Source: Psychrobacter sp. 72-O-c
GTDB lineage: Bacteria > Pseudomonadota > Gammaproteobacteria > Pseudomonadales > Moraxellaceae
DNA: 44,739 nucleotides
Direction of reading: 5' to 3'
Assembly: GCF_904846605.1 (NCBI RefSeq)
Contig: NZ_CAJHBI010000028.1
Coordinates: forward strand, 1-44,739
Shown: positions 8,766 to 17,327 of the stretch, one piece after another
How the letters are laid out: the number at the start of each line of letters is the position of its first letter
Position numbering within the stretch: the first letter of the stretch is position 1
Notes under the pieces: generated by a model
What the model saw: the letters and a program-made list of their open reading frames with translations, nothing else
What the model was told of the DNA's origin: nothing
Databases searched by the model: none
Program-made: the position numbers and the translations under genes

Positions 8766-8882
8766 TTAAACCCCCATCGCTAGCTTAATTAATTGTGCAA
8801 TGATAAAGATAGTCAAAAATCCTGCCAAATATAGGCCAATAAACCATACCCATTGCGTTTGCTTTTTACTGAGCTTTTTCAT
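8766..8882 (-). CDS. DUF2474-like small membrane peptide of the cytochrome bd operon
   Basis: A 38-residue frame runs from ATG 8882 (reading MKKLSKKQTQWVWF...) to a TAA at 8766. It has a basic start, the W-x-W pair and one transmembrane helix (about residues 11-33, ending IIAQLIKLAMGV). This pattern of Trp near the entry, Gly-leu-x-leu-ala-G in the helix, and a Leu/Ile-Lys/Arg-Leu exit matches the DUF2474 family, whose short members are encoded next to cyanide-insensitive bd oxidases. It resembles CydX in role but not in sequence. AGAGGTC lies 5 to 11 bases upstream. It is separated from cioB by 232 bases containing a hairpin, so cotranscription is likely but not proven. The assignment rests on pattern and context only. 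Confidence 0.72.
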   Translation of the reverse strand: MKKLSKKQTQWVWFIGLYLAGFLTIFIIAQLIKLAMGV

Positions 8883-9049
8883 GATGACCTCTTAGTTATC
8901 GTTAATCCCTTATAAGTTTTTCATTAACGGCTGAAGAAAAATCATATCGTCTCCACCACCACCATAAGAGCAGAAAAATAAATTTTTAGTAGCAACGATG
9001 GTTGGTAATATTACGCTTATTTGGGATTAACTGTAGCTTGTTAGACTAA

Positions 9050-9073
9050 GCTGCCACAAAGATTTGCGGCAGC
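9050..9073 (-). terminator. Hairpin between cioB and the DUF2474-like gene
   Basis: GCTGCCGCAA-ATCT-TTGTGGCAGC on the minus strand gives a 10-base stem with one G-U pair and a 4-base loop, 42 bases after the cioB stop. No run of T follows, so it is more likely an mRNA-stabilising or attenuating hairpin than a full terminator. Confidence 0.5.
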
Positions 9074-9114
9074 TGCTACGCATTCTCATATCCTACGAGT
9101 GCATTTTATTTTGC

Positions 9115-10131
9115 TTAGTACATAGGCTCATGACCGGACTTACCCTTAAAGGTATAGTAAGCGTATGCGGTGTAGCTCAGAATAATCGGCAGCATAATAA
9201 CGGCGCCAATTAGTATAAATGATAGCGAGGTATCAGCAGCAGCGGCTTCGTAAATGGTCATTTGATACGGCACGATGTAAGGGAACATGGCATAACAGAC
9301 GCCAATATAACCCATCAAAAACAGCGCCACCGTCAATAAAAACGGACGATACTCGCGCTCAGTGGTCAAGTCTTTACGCATCACAAAGAACAGTAGCAGC
9401 ACAATAATGGGCATGGGTGCTATGTATAACACCCCTGGTAGACTGAACCAACCTTCGAGTGCATCGATATCTGAGAAGTACATAAATGCCGTTACCACCA
9501 CCATCGCTAATACCAGCGCTGATAGTATCCAGCTTGATATTTTCCGTGCCCAAACTTGTAGCTTGTGCTCAGTCTTGATGATGAGCCATGTGGATCCGAG
9601 TAGCGCATAGCCGATAACAAGGGCGACACCGCAAATCATAGCGAATGGTGTGAACCAATCAAACGGACCTCCTGAGTATAGACGATTACTGGCCTCCAAC
9701 CCTTGTACCAATGTCCCTAGCATGATCCCTTGGGAAAAGGCGGCGATGATAGAACCGATAAAAAAGAAGAAGTCCCAAACATAGCGCCGCGACGTGGCTT
9801 TGAAGCGAAACTCGAACGCCACTCCTCGTAGGATAAGACCGAATAGCATGAGGGTTACGGGCAGATATAAGCCGGTCATAATGATACCGTAGGCGACTGG
9901 GAATGCGGCGAATAAACCACCGCCGCCCAGTACTAGCCAAGTCTCGTTACCATCCCAGAATGGGGCGATAGAGTTCATTATTCGGCTACGGTTCTTATCA
10001 GAGCCGGCAAACGGAAATAAAATACCACAGCCCAAATCAAAGCCATCAAGCAGCACATAAATAAAGACCGATAAAGCAATCAAGCCACCCCAAATCAAGG
10101 GTAAATCTAATACATCACCATAGTTAAACAT
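9115..10131 (-). CDS. cioB: Cytochrome bd-type ubiquinol oxidase subunit II (CioB/CydB)
   Basis: Subunit II pairs with subunit I in the inner membrane to form the bd-type terminal oxidase, which reduces oxygen to water with ubiquinol electrons without pumping protons. The 338-residue chain has about eight or nine hydrophobic helices. It opens with the characteristic LIWGGLIALSVFIYVLLDGFDLGCGILFP and contains SIAPFWDGNETWLVLGGGGLFAAFP, both hallmarks of CydB/CioB. The length fits the cyanide-insensitive group (about 335) better than E. coli CydB (379). ATG overlaps the cioA stop by one base (TAATG), indicating translational coupling. Confidence 0.93.
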   Translation of the reverse strand: MFNYGDVLDLPLIWGGLIALSVFIYVLLDGFDLGCGILFPFAGSDKNRSRIMNSIAPFWDGNETWLVLGGGGLFAAFPVAYGIIMTGLYLPVTLMLFGLILRGVAFEFRFKATSRRYVWDFFFFIGSIIAAFSQGIMLGTLVQGLEASNRLYSGGPFDWFTPFAMICGVALVIGYALLGSTWLIIKTEHKLQVWARKISSWILSALVLAMVVVTAFMYFSDIDALEGWFSLPGVLYIAPMPIIVLLLFFVMRKDLTTEREYRPFLLTVALFLMGYIGVCYAMFPYIVPYQMTIYEAAAADTSLSFILIGAVIMLPIILSYTAYAYYTFKGKSGHEPMY

Positions 10132-11627
10132 TAGCGTAACCCCCCATCGTCTTTATCATTCGCTGGTGTATCGAGATCTTGCTTAGTCTTCTCACCCGTA
10201 TCGGTATCACCGCTCAACGTACGACCTTGACCCTCAGTGATTGAATGCTCATAAAAATTATCAGCTGCAGGATCTTCATATGGTTTGGGTCCTTGAGCAA
10301 TCAGACGCAGGATATAAAAGCTACCGGCGCCAAAGACAAAGATATATAGCACAATGAAGCCAATCAGCGTCGTTGCTACCTGCTGGGCTGCAACCGGTGA
10401 CATGCTCTCAGCAGTGCGAATCACACCGTATACTGTCCACGGCTGACGTCCGGTTTCAGTCACGAACCAGCCGGCAAGTAAGGCAACAAAACCAAGCGGT
10501 GTCATCATCATCCAAGCGCGGTGGAACCATTTGCTCTCAGGATTAAACTGCTGCTTTTTGAAGTATTTGTAGAGACTAAACAGACCTACTAGTACCATCA
10601 AGGAGCCTATACTCACCATGACACGGAATGACCAAAATACAATAGGAACATAGGGCTGGTCTTCCGGTGCCCAGTTCTTGAGACCCTTGACTTCGCCATC
10701 CAACGAGTGAGTTAAGATGAGACCTGATACATATGGAATTTTAACTTCATAGTGGTTCTTTTGTGCTTCTTGATCAGGGATAGCGAACAAGATGAGCGGT
10801 GCCCCACGCTCGTTTTCCCATAGCCCCTCCATAGCAGCGACTTTAGCTGGTTGATGCTCAAGCGTATTCAAACCATGCATGTCACCAATCAACACCTGCG
10901 CTGGCGCGACGAAAATGGCCATAATCATCGCCATACCCAACATCACACGACCGTGCTGACGGTGTTTGGCATGCTTTTTAGATTGGATATAATAGGCACC
11001 GACACCCCCAATGACAAAGGCGGTGGTCAAGAACGCCGCAGTCATCATATGCGCGTAGCGGTAAGGGAAGGAGGGATTAAAGATAATCTCAAGCCAATTA
11101 GTCGGATAGAGTAGACCGTCAGCGCCCACCATAAAGCCCTGCGGCGTCTGCATAAAGCTGTTAGCCGCCAAAATCCAAAAACCGGATATCAGCGTACCAA
11201 TGGCCACAATTACCGTTGATGCAAAATGCATGCGCTTGCTGACCCGTCCCCAACCAAACAGCATAATACCTAGGAATGAGGCTTCTAAGAAAAACGCGGT
11301 CAACACTTCATAAGCCAAGAGTGGCCCTAAAACGTTACCGGCCTTATCAGAGAATACGGCCCAGTTGGTACCAAACTGATAGGACATCACCACGCCTGAT
11401 ACCACGCCCATACCGAATACAACGGCGAATACTTTGACAAAGTGCTTGTAGACTTCAGCATAAATAGGCTCGCCCGTTTTCAACCAGCGGTATTCTAATA
11501 CCGCAAGCCAGCTGGCAAGTCCGATAGAAAAAGCGGGAAAGACAATATGAAAGGAGATGACAAAAGCAAACTGAATGCGCGCAAGCATCAGCGCATCAAG
11601 CTGGTCAATCATAAACGTAGCGAACAT
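10131..11627 (-). CDS. cioA: Cytochrome bd-type ubiquinol oxidase subunit I (CioA/CydA)
   Basis: Subunit I binds the haems and oxidises ubiquinol. In this 498-residue protein the haem ligands equivalent to E. coli H19, H186 and M393 appear as H27 (SFHIVFPAF), H193 (FPYRYAHMM) and M337 (FWSFRVM). The quinol-site residues lie in EHQPAKVAAMEGLWE (K262, E267). GRQPWTVYGVIRT (394-405) and the short periplasmic Q-loop point to the cyanide-insensitive (Cio) type. The C-terminal 50 residues are hydrophilic (DTDTGEKTKQDLD...). It is the first gene of a cioA-cioB-(DUF2474-like) operon; AAGGG lies about 10 bases before ATG. The upstream region carries an 11-base inverted repeat that may be regulatory. 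Confidence 0.93.
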   Translation of the reverse strand: MFATFMIDQLDALMLARIQFAFVISFHIVFPAFSIGLASWLAVLEYRWLKTGEPIYAEVYKHFVKVFAVVFGMGVVSGVVMSYQFGTNWAVFSDKAGNVLGPLLAYEVLTAFFLEASFLGIMLFGWGRVSKRMHFASTVIVAIGTLISGFWILAANSFMQTPQGFMVGADGLLYPTNWLEIIFNPSFPYRYAHMMTAAFLTTAFVIGGVGAYYIQSKKHAKHRQHGRVMLGMAMIMAIFVAPAQVLIGDMHGLNTLEHQPAKVAAMEGLWENERGAPLILFAIPDQEAQKNHYEVKIPYVSGLILTHSLDGEVKGLKNWAPEDQPYVPIVFWSFRVMVSIGSLMVLVGLFSLYKYFKKQQFNPESKWFHRAWMMMTPLGFVALLAGWFVTETGRQPWTVYGVIRTAESMSPVAAQQVATTLIGFIVLYIFVFGAGSFYILRLIAQGPKPYEDPAADNFYEHSITEGQGRTLSGDTDTGEKTKQDLDTPANDKDDGGLR

Positions 11628-12239
11628 AAACGGTTACCCTTATCTGTTAGCTGACTAGCGCTAGCTTCCATGATACGCTCAAGTAACTGTCCGTAACCGT
11701 CCGTCATTATTCATAGATAGGGGGCGATAAGCATTACGGGCAATAGCCAATTGTTATTTAACTGTGAATGTTACTTGGCTAAATACCGTTTGACTAAAAA
11801 TTATTTAGCCAAAAACTGTTTAGCTGAAGTAATTAATTTATATCCGTATAAACTAATAAACATTTATTTATAAAGTTAATAAGATACTATTTCTTATTGT
11901 CGATATATTATGCGCCACCCTAAGTGTACGTGCAAGAGACACATTTTTATGGACGCGTACCTAGCAGTCACTAATTATCGAAAACGGTGGAGAATATGGG
12001 GTTGAAAAGCAGTAATTCACTACAAAAAAATATCTCATTGTTTAATATTAGTTACTAATAGTTACCGCTTATTATCACTGTTCATTACTAAAAATTACTT
12101 TATTGAAAATATTAAGTCACAAGGTTAAAAAGTCGAAATAGGGCAGTACTGATATATAATAAAGTTACACTACGACACATTAAAATCTTGACGAGCTAAA
12201 TGTTAGGATAATATTGATATTGTTGGTGAAAATTTTTAG
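11628..12239. other. Gap upstream of cioA and downstream of the hydrolase gene
   Basis: This 612-base AT-rich stretch holds the promoter of cioA and the 3' end of the hydrolase transcript. Apart from the inverted repeat at 11775-11812 I see no gene, no clear FNR/ANR box and no clear terminator with a T-tract. Confidence 0.4.
11775..11812. promoter_or_regulatory. Perfect 11-base inverted repeat upstream of cioA
   Basis: TTGGCTAAATA (11775-11785) and TATTTAGCCAA (11802-11812) are exact reverse complements separated by 16 bases, about 150 bases upstream of the cioA ATG. A related half-site, TGTTTAGCTGA, follows. The absence of a T-run makes a terminator unlikely, so an operator for a dimeric regulator or an mRNA leader structure is suggested. 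The regulator is unknown. Confidence 0.45.
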
Positions 12240-14753
12240 TTACTGCTTTAATTGCTGATGCAAAATACGCCGTAAGGTCAGAATGGTTTGCGGGTTGGCT
12301 TGAATACTATGGCCTCCACTGATGACAGTTTCAGATGCTGCGCCATCTAGATGAGCACTGGTATAGGGTACAATGCCATCAGATAAACGCGCGGTCAGCG
12401 CTTGGCTGATATTGTCATTAACAACGACCGACGCTACCAGTGGCTCATTTGCTAACGTGCTCATATCTGCGGCAGAGTTTGTGCTTGCGGATTCGTTCGC
12501 AGTCTTATTGTCTTCTGGCAGCGCTTGGGACAAGTCAATCTTTGCGCCATTGGGCTGCATTTGTGCCAGCCCTTTGGTAATGTCCGCATCGTTATTAGCG
12601 ATGATCGAGTGATAAGTGATTCGGTCGTTAATAGTAATGTCCTTGGTCAGCTGAATAAAGGACGATTTATCGCTTAACTGGCTCGCACCATTTTGTAAGT
12701 ACAAGGCGCCTAATGGGTTTTGTGCCAAATCACCTTGGGTGGCAATCGTTGCCAAATTATCTGTAACTGTTTTGACCAAATTTATCGGCAAATAAACGAC
12801 ACGGCGTAAGGCGCGAGTAAACCAGCGGTCAGCATAGTCAGTACCTCGGAATGGCGCGGATAAAAATACCGCAGTATCGACTTGTGGTAGGGTCTCAAGC
12901 TCAAAGCGTTTGCCCAGTTCTGCTTGACCAAATTCCCGTTTCAGCTTGGCATCGATTTGCTGTCTATTACTGGATAACATATTTTGATCGTCTAATGCAT
13001 CAAGTTTTTGGGTCAAATTATCATCAGAAAGCATCATACGGGCGATAAGAGCACCCATACTATGACTAATAATGACGCTGTTTTTGCTGGCACGATTTTG
13101 CCCGTTAGGATCTGTTTGCTGATAAGTGGCTTTAAGTAACTTCTGAATTTGATAGCGATTTTCTAAAATAGGCAAGTTAGTAGGGTAGAAAATTTGCCAT
13201 ACTTGGTAGTTATCACGCAGCTTGTCATCATTAAAAATATCGTTGGTTAAATTAACCCAAGTCGCAGGGCTGGATGCCAGACCATGTAACATGACAATCA
13301 CCCGCTTATTAGGGTCGTAAGGCTCTAACATAAATAGTTTAGGCAAGCTGGCTTCTTGCTGGCGGGTTAAAAGATTGAGATAGCCCACACCATCCAGTTG
13401 GTTTTCCGCCAGCCATAGCCCATAACCGGCGGAGAAGTTGGCCGCAAGGGGATAATCATCTCCCAAAACATTAACGTTCTCGCTGCGGTAAGGATTATAT
13501 AAATGAATATCGAGCTGCTCACTGCTGAGCACATCAAGGACGCTATCACCGGCAGGCTTAATCAGGCCAGTCATCAATAAATGTCCCGTAGGATAGATGC
13601 GTGCGCTGGTCTCGCTATCATCCATACTGCCAGTGGTCGTCTCTTTATTTAGTCTGCCTGATAGTGTGGAAATTAGTAGCTGGCGAATGGTGGTGGTGTA
13701 GCGATCATCTAAGGATGCTACTAAGCTAATTCCTAGGCCTGGACGCTTGCTGATTGAGTTCAGTCCGGTCAGACGCAGCTCATAAGTCGATACTAAATCT
13801 GCTAATGCAGAGGATTGTTTATTAGCGTTTTGTAGATAGTTGTTTTCGTTTGGCAGATAAATATTAAGATTATAATCATCCACTTGCATGGTCATGACAT
13901 TGATTTGATCGGTGGACTTGCCTTGACGCGGGGTACGATTGGCAATCGTTGCTTTATTGTCGTCTTCCAATGTGGTGGTTGGTAAATAGCTGATTTTGGT
14001 ATCGCCCATCAGCTTATGCGAGTTATCGGCTGATTTATATAACTGAGTGATGACATCGTTGCTGGCAGCGTTATAGATATCTTGGGTTTGGATATCAATG
14101 TCGCTTGGAATACGGTTTTGCTGGCGAGTCCTGATTTTTTCTGACTCTGCCCCTTCAAAATCATGGGCTAAGCTGTCGTAAAACAGATAAGTATAGCTGA
14201 ACTTAATAGCATCAAATAGTCGTCCTTGATAGCCAGTTAAACAACGACTGGTATTCTTCTGCTGAGTTTCAGCCTGACTATCGCTTAGAGAGGCATTGGC
14301 ATAATAAGGGTCAAGCGGCGGGCGGGCGAGCGCATCACGGCAGTCTTGCGATTTTGCCAGCTCGAGCGCTTTGGCATAGTGTAGTTCCGAGAAAATCGCC
14401 AGTTCTGGCCGATAATGCTCATTGAGCATACTGTCAGTAAGCTGTTCTAAACACAGTTCAAACTGCTGCATACAAGCTTGTTCATTAAGACCCGCTGATA
14501 ACAAGGTTGAGGCGGTATCGCTACTGAGCTTATTGTCAGTGACAATATTGCCACGCTGAGCAGAAATGGTCTTTGCCGAGGCTTGCTTATTTACAGAGAC
14601 CGTACTACAGGCCGACAGTAGCGTTATCGCTCCTATTAAGGCTATTAATGTGGCGATAAACGTTGGCTTTTTATGAGCGTGGGCCGCTGCGGTAGTAACA
14701 AGGCAGGCAGAAGTCATGGATGGTCTCAGTAAATGATAGTTATGAGTCAGCAA
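12240..14753 (-). CDS. Alpha/beta-hydrolase (lipase-like) lipoprotein
   Basis: A large 837-residue protein with an N-terminal lipoprotein signal: hydrophobic FIATLIALIGAITLLSAC gives a lipobox LLSAC with C49. Residues 50-470 match no domain that I recognise. The C-terminal part is an alpha/beta-hydrolase: VIVMLHGLASSPATW forms the HG oxyanion region, ISHSMGA holds the nucleophile S565, SDGIVPYTSAHLDGA supplies a likely aspartate, and ISGGHSI a likely catalytic histidine. The C-terminus resembles PGAP1/triacylglycerol-lipase-like esterases that act at the cell surface or in the periplasm. The natural substrate is unknown. A second ATG (residue 13) would still keep the lipobox. It stands alone, with terminators or long gaps on both sides. 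Confidence 0.8.
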   Translation of the reverse strand: MLTHNYHLLRPSMTSACLVTTAAAHAHKKPTFIATLIALIGAITLLSACSTVSVNKQASAKTISAQRGNIVTDNKLSSDTASTLLSAGLNEQACMQQFELCLEQLTDSMLNEHYRPELAIFSELHYAKALELAKSQDCRDALARPPLDPYYANASLSDSQAETQQKNTSRCLTGYQGRLFDAIKFSYTYLFYDSLAHDFEGAESEKIRTRQQNRIPSDIDIQTQDIYNAASNDVITQLYKSADNSHKLMGDTKISYLPTTTLEDDNKATIANRTPRQGKSTDQINVMTMQVDDYNLNIYLPNENNYLQNANKQSSALADLVSTYELRLTGLNSISKRPGLGISLVASLDDRYTTTIRQLLISTLSGRLNKETTTGSMDDSETSARIYPTGHLLMTGLIKPAGDSVLDVLSSEQLDIHLYNPYRSENVNVLGDDYPLAANFSAGYGLWLAENQLDGVGYLNLLTRQQEASLPKLFMLEPYDPNKRVIVMLHGLASSPATWVNLTNDIFNDDKLRDNYQVWQIFYPTNLPILENRYQIQKLLKATYQQTDPNGQNRASKNSVIISHSMGALIARMMLSDDNLTQKLDALDDQNMLSSNRQQIDAKLKREFGQAELGKRFELETLPQVDTAVFLSAPFRGTDYADRWFTRALRRVVYLPINLVKTVTDNLATIATQGDLAQNPLGALYLQNGASQLSDKSSFIQLTKDITINDRITYHSIIANNDADITKGLAQMQPNGAKIDLSQALPEDNKTANESASTNSAADMSTLANEPLVASVVVNDNISQALTARLSDGIVPYTSAHLDGAASETVISGGHSIQANPQTILTLRRILHQQLKQ

Positions 14754-15006
14754 TTAGCTTGTTATTCGCGTACAAGAATGAGTGTAGCGTAACTTTTGTT
14801 ATTACACTATTTTATTTAAAGCCTGTTGTCTGAAGCTTGTAAATTCAAAATCTTATTTTAATTTCAAGTATGTGAATCTCATTACTTAAATCATCGTCAG
14901 TCACTCATAATCACTGGATGACAAGCAGTAATATACAAGTATTGATAAGATAGAAGGAATGAGTAAGTTTGAACAAATGAATAAGCAGTCACAACACGCA
15001 TAAAAA
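14754..15006. other. Promoter-side gap of the hydrolase gene, no gene seen
   Basis: AT-rich leader of the minus-strand hydrolase gene. No small frame with a ribosome-binding site and no recognisable RNA was seen; the neighbouring terminator at 15007-15055 isolates it from the gene on its right. Confidence 0.4.
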
Positions 15007-15055
15007 AGCGCGTTCGTTTTATATTGGTTTAATGACAATATAAAACGAACGCGCT
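15002..15055 (-). terminator. Very strong 20-base-stem terminator
   Basis: AGCGCGTTCGTTTTATATTG (15007-15026) pairs perfectly with 15036-15055 across a 9-base loop. On the minus strand the stem runs into TTTTTTA. It lies about 100 bases after the stop of the exported repeat protein gene and so ends that transcript. Confidence 0.88.
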
Positions 15056-15158
15056 GATAGTTTTAATTCCACGATAGCTTTTATTTCCAGACATCTTTTA
15101 ACGTGATGGACTACCGACAACTATGTCTAAACAGCTAAGTCTAAGGCCATCGTTAAAT

Positions 15159-16271
15159 TTAGGTGGTCGCCTTAATGCTGATATTAGGAGCGGGCAAATC
15201 CCAAATATAGAATTTACCTTCTTCAACCAGCTTTATTTGCTGACGAATAATGGCGTTATCAGGCATTTGTTGCTCAAGGCGACGTAGGCGCTCCAACGCT
15301 TTGTCACGTCGATCACTCAATAGATCTGACTGTGCCAAGCTTTGTTCTGCTTCAGTATAACCAAGCGCTACGGCTCGATCTAGATATTTTTGGCCTTCTT
15401 TAAAACCGCCGCCTTCTGCTAGCATCATGCCATATATAAAGTTGGCTTCACCGCTATCAGGTTTACTCTTGATGGCGCGATCGACATACTGTCCGCCACG
15501 TACGGTGTAGTCGGTGCCTAAATCTAGGTTACGTCCCATGCCATTAAGTTTGGCGGCACGGATTAGCACGTCAAAAGAAGCGTTGGGCGCGCTAGCGTAA
15601 GGTTCAATCCATTCAGTTAATACTTTTATTTTTTCACGGGTATTATAACGCTCTGTACGGTTGGGGAAGTTTGGTGGATAGTGACGCGCATTGGGAGACA
15701 CTTCTGCAATAAAGTCATCAAGCAAGCTAACATCTAGCTTATCTGTACTGAGACTTTGTTGTTGCGGAATTAAAACGGTAGGCACAAAGCTGATATCTGA
15801 CACTCGCACTTGTGGTGATGGAACACTAGGGAGCTGTCCGCCGCTAATATCCATGCCAGTACTGGTCATAGGCCCACGTTGGTAGACACGAGTGGATCCT
15901 GTCAGCTCGGAGGTGTCAGGTACTGGTGTTGTCGCTTGAGGTTGCGCTGTTGAGGGTATCTGTGAGGTATTAAATTGTATATTGCTTTGTTGCGTACTGC
16001 TTTGTTGTACGGCACTGGGTGTAGCGGTATTTGATTGTGCACCAGTTTGAGCAGGGCTGACAGTGGCATTAGGCTGAGCACGGCGAATAACTCGTGTGCT
16101 GGAATCAACCGCGCTAGGGGCACTAATCATAGCAGGGGCAGTCGTTGCCGTGTCAGTATCAGCTGCAATCGCAGGGGCGGATAGCATCATTGTGTATGCC
16201 GCCGCTAACGCAGTTAAAGTAGCAAACTTATACGTCTTAGTAGAGGTGCTAGGCTGGCTTATGGCTTTCAT
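15159..16271 (-). CDS. Exported protein of unknown function with TPR/Sel1-like C-terminus
   Basis: This 370-residue protein begins with a signal peptide whose likely cleavage is after residue 36 (SAPAIA-AD). Residues 37-165 are Ser/Thr/Gln/Pro-rich and probably disordered. The C-terminal half (about 180-350) is helical and repeat-like. SGEANFIYGMMLAEGGGFKEGQKYLDRAVALGY looks like one TPR or Sel1-type unit, followed by RRDKALERLRRLEQQMPDNAIIRQQI. Such proteins often scaffold periplasmic complexes, but nothing here fixes a partner. The gene is monocistronic, bounded on its 3' side by a strong terminator. I do not recognise a named family. Confidence 0.7.
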   Translation of the reverse strand: MKAISQPSTSTKTYKFATLTALAAAYTMMLSAPAIAADTDTATTAPAMISAPSAVDSSTRVIRRAQPNATVSPAQTGAQSNTATPSAVQQSSTQQSNIQFNTSQIPSTAQPQATTPVPDTSELTGSTRVYQRGPMTSTGMDISGGQLPSVPSPQVRVSDISFVPTVLIPQQQSLSTDKLDVSLLDDFIAEVSPNARHYPPNFPNRTERYNTREKIKVLTEWIEPYASAPNASFDVLIRAAKLNGMGRNLDLGTDYTVRGGQYVDRAIKSKPDSGEANFIYGMMLAEGGGFKEGQKYLDRAVALGYTEAEQSLAQSDLLSDRRDKALERLRRLEQQMPDNAIIRQQIKLVEEGKFYIWDLPAPNISIKATT

Positions 16272-16467
16272 AGAAACGTTACCTTGTTTATTTAGTAGTT
16301 ATTTATCAATTGGTTGGCAGTCATTTACGGTCATTGGCTTAAAATTGTACAAATTTTTATTACCCTAGCAAATTAACCTAAGCGTTATCAGTAGTAGGAT
16401 TGTTAAAAGCAGACAAATTGAGCATACTTGACTATAAATTTGACTAACAATGCCCTTATAAATTCTA

Positions 16468-17112
16468 TTATAAATGATAAGCAGTGGCTTTCATGCGATT
16501 GGCCATCCAGCGCATAGTGTGGCGTACCGGTGGTGATAAGGCTGCGCCGCCATTTTCTAATGCTAACTCACGATGGTGTAACTCTTCAATATTCATTTGC
16601 GCTAGTATTTCTCGTGAGCGCGTATCTTGCTCAGGCAATTGCCCGATATGGTCTTGTAAATGCTCGCTAACCTGCGCTTCGGTCTCCGCGACAAATCCTA
16701 AGCTAAACTCATTAGAGATGGCGCCAGCCACGGCGCCAAGCCCGAACGACATGCCGTACCACAATGGGGTAAAGACACTGGGATGACTGCCGAGTTCGTC
16801 TAGACGGGTCTCACACCAGACCAGATGATCGACCTCTTCTTCGGCTGATTGGTGCATGGCTTGCTTAACGCCATTGTCTTTTGCCGCAAATGCTTGCCCA
16901 TGATAAAGACCCTGCGCACATACTTCGCCTGTGTGATTGATACGCATCAGGCCGGCGACATGTCTTGCTTCGGTAATGGTCAGCTCGGGAATATCGTCAT
17001 TACTGACGGGTAGCGGACGGGTGCTAGGGTTTGAATGTGGCACGACGGCTCGCAATGCCTTGTCAACGCCGAGTAATAACTGGTCAATTTTGGATAAGGA
17101 ACGCAGTGCCAT
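16468..17112 (-). CDS. coq7: Demethoxyubiquinone hydroxylase Coq7
   Basis: Coq7 hydroxylates 3-demethoxyubiquinol, the penultimate step of ubiquinone synthesis. The 214-residue protein shows the membrane-associated di-iron carboxylate pattern: E63 in MRINHTGEVCAQ, E93-x-x-H96 in EEEVDHL, a glutamate in FVAETEAQ (143-145) and E177-x-x-H180 in NIEELHHRE. The short hydrophobic segment PLWYGMSFGLGAVAGAIS anchors it to the inner-membrane face. This Coq7 type replaces the flavin enzyme UbiF in Pseudomonadales. Its product, ubiquinone, is the substrate of the Cio oxidase encoded nearby, although that is not an operon link. The gene appears monocistronic. Confidence 0.93.
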   Translation of the reverse strand: MALRSLSKIDQLLLGVDKALRAVVPHSNPSTRPLPVSNDDIPELTITEARHVAGLMRINHTGEVCAQGLYHGQAFAAKDNGVKQAMHQSAEEEVDHLVWCETRLDELGSHPSVFTPLWYGMSFGLGAVAGAISNEFSLGFVAETEAQVSEHLQDHIGQLPEQDTRSREILAQMNIEELHHRELALENGGAALSPPVRHTMRWMANRMKATAYHL

Positions 17113-17327
17113 AATTAGCTCCTGATTACGTTGTGTATGAGATACTTAGGTATGATAAATAAAATATTGCTATGTATAGTTTGAATGCGATAGTAACCGC
17201 TTATCAACAGTTAATAGATATTACTATAGCAAACAATGTGGATTATCGGCACGAAAATTATCAGCTTAACGGGCAATTCAAAGGTTGCAGTTACAACCGC
17301 TGCTTAGCGCTCGATTTTACCCCCTGT

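Noticed and set aside
12187..12216. Promoter-like TTGACG...TAATAT on the plus strand
   Set aside because: The spacing is 15 bases and it points into the 3' end of the minus-strand hydrolase gene, so it is probably chance in AT-rich DNA.
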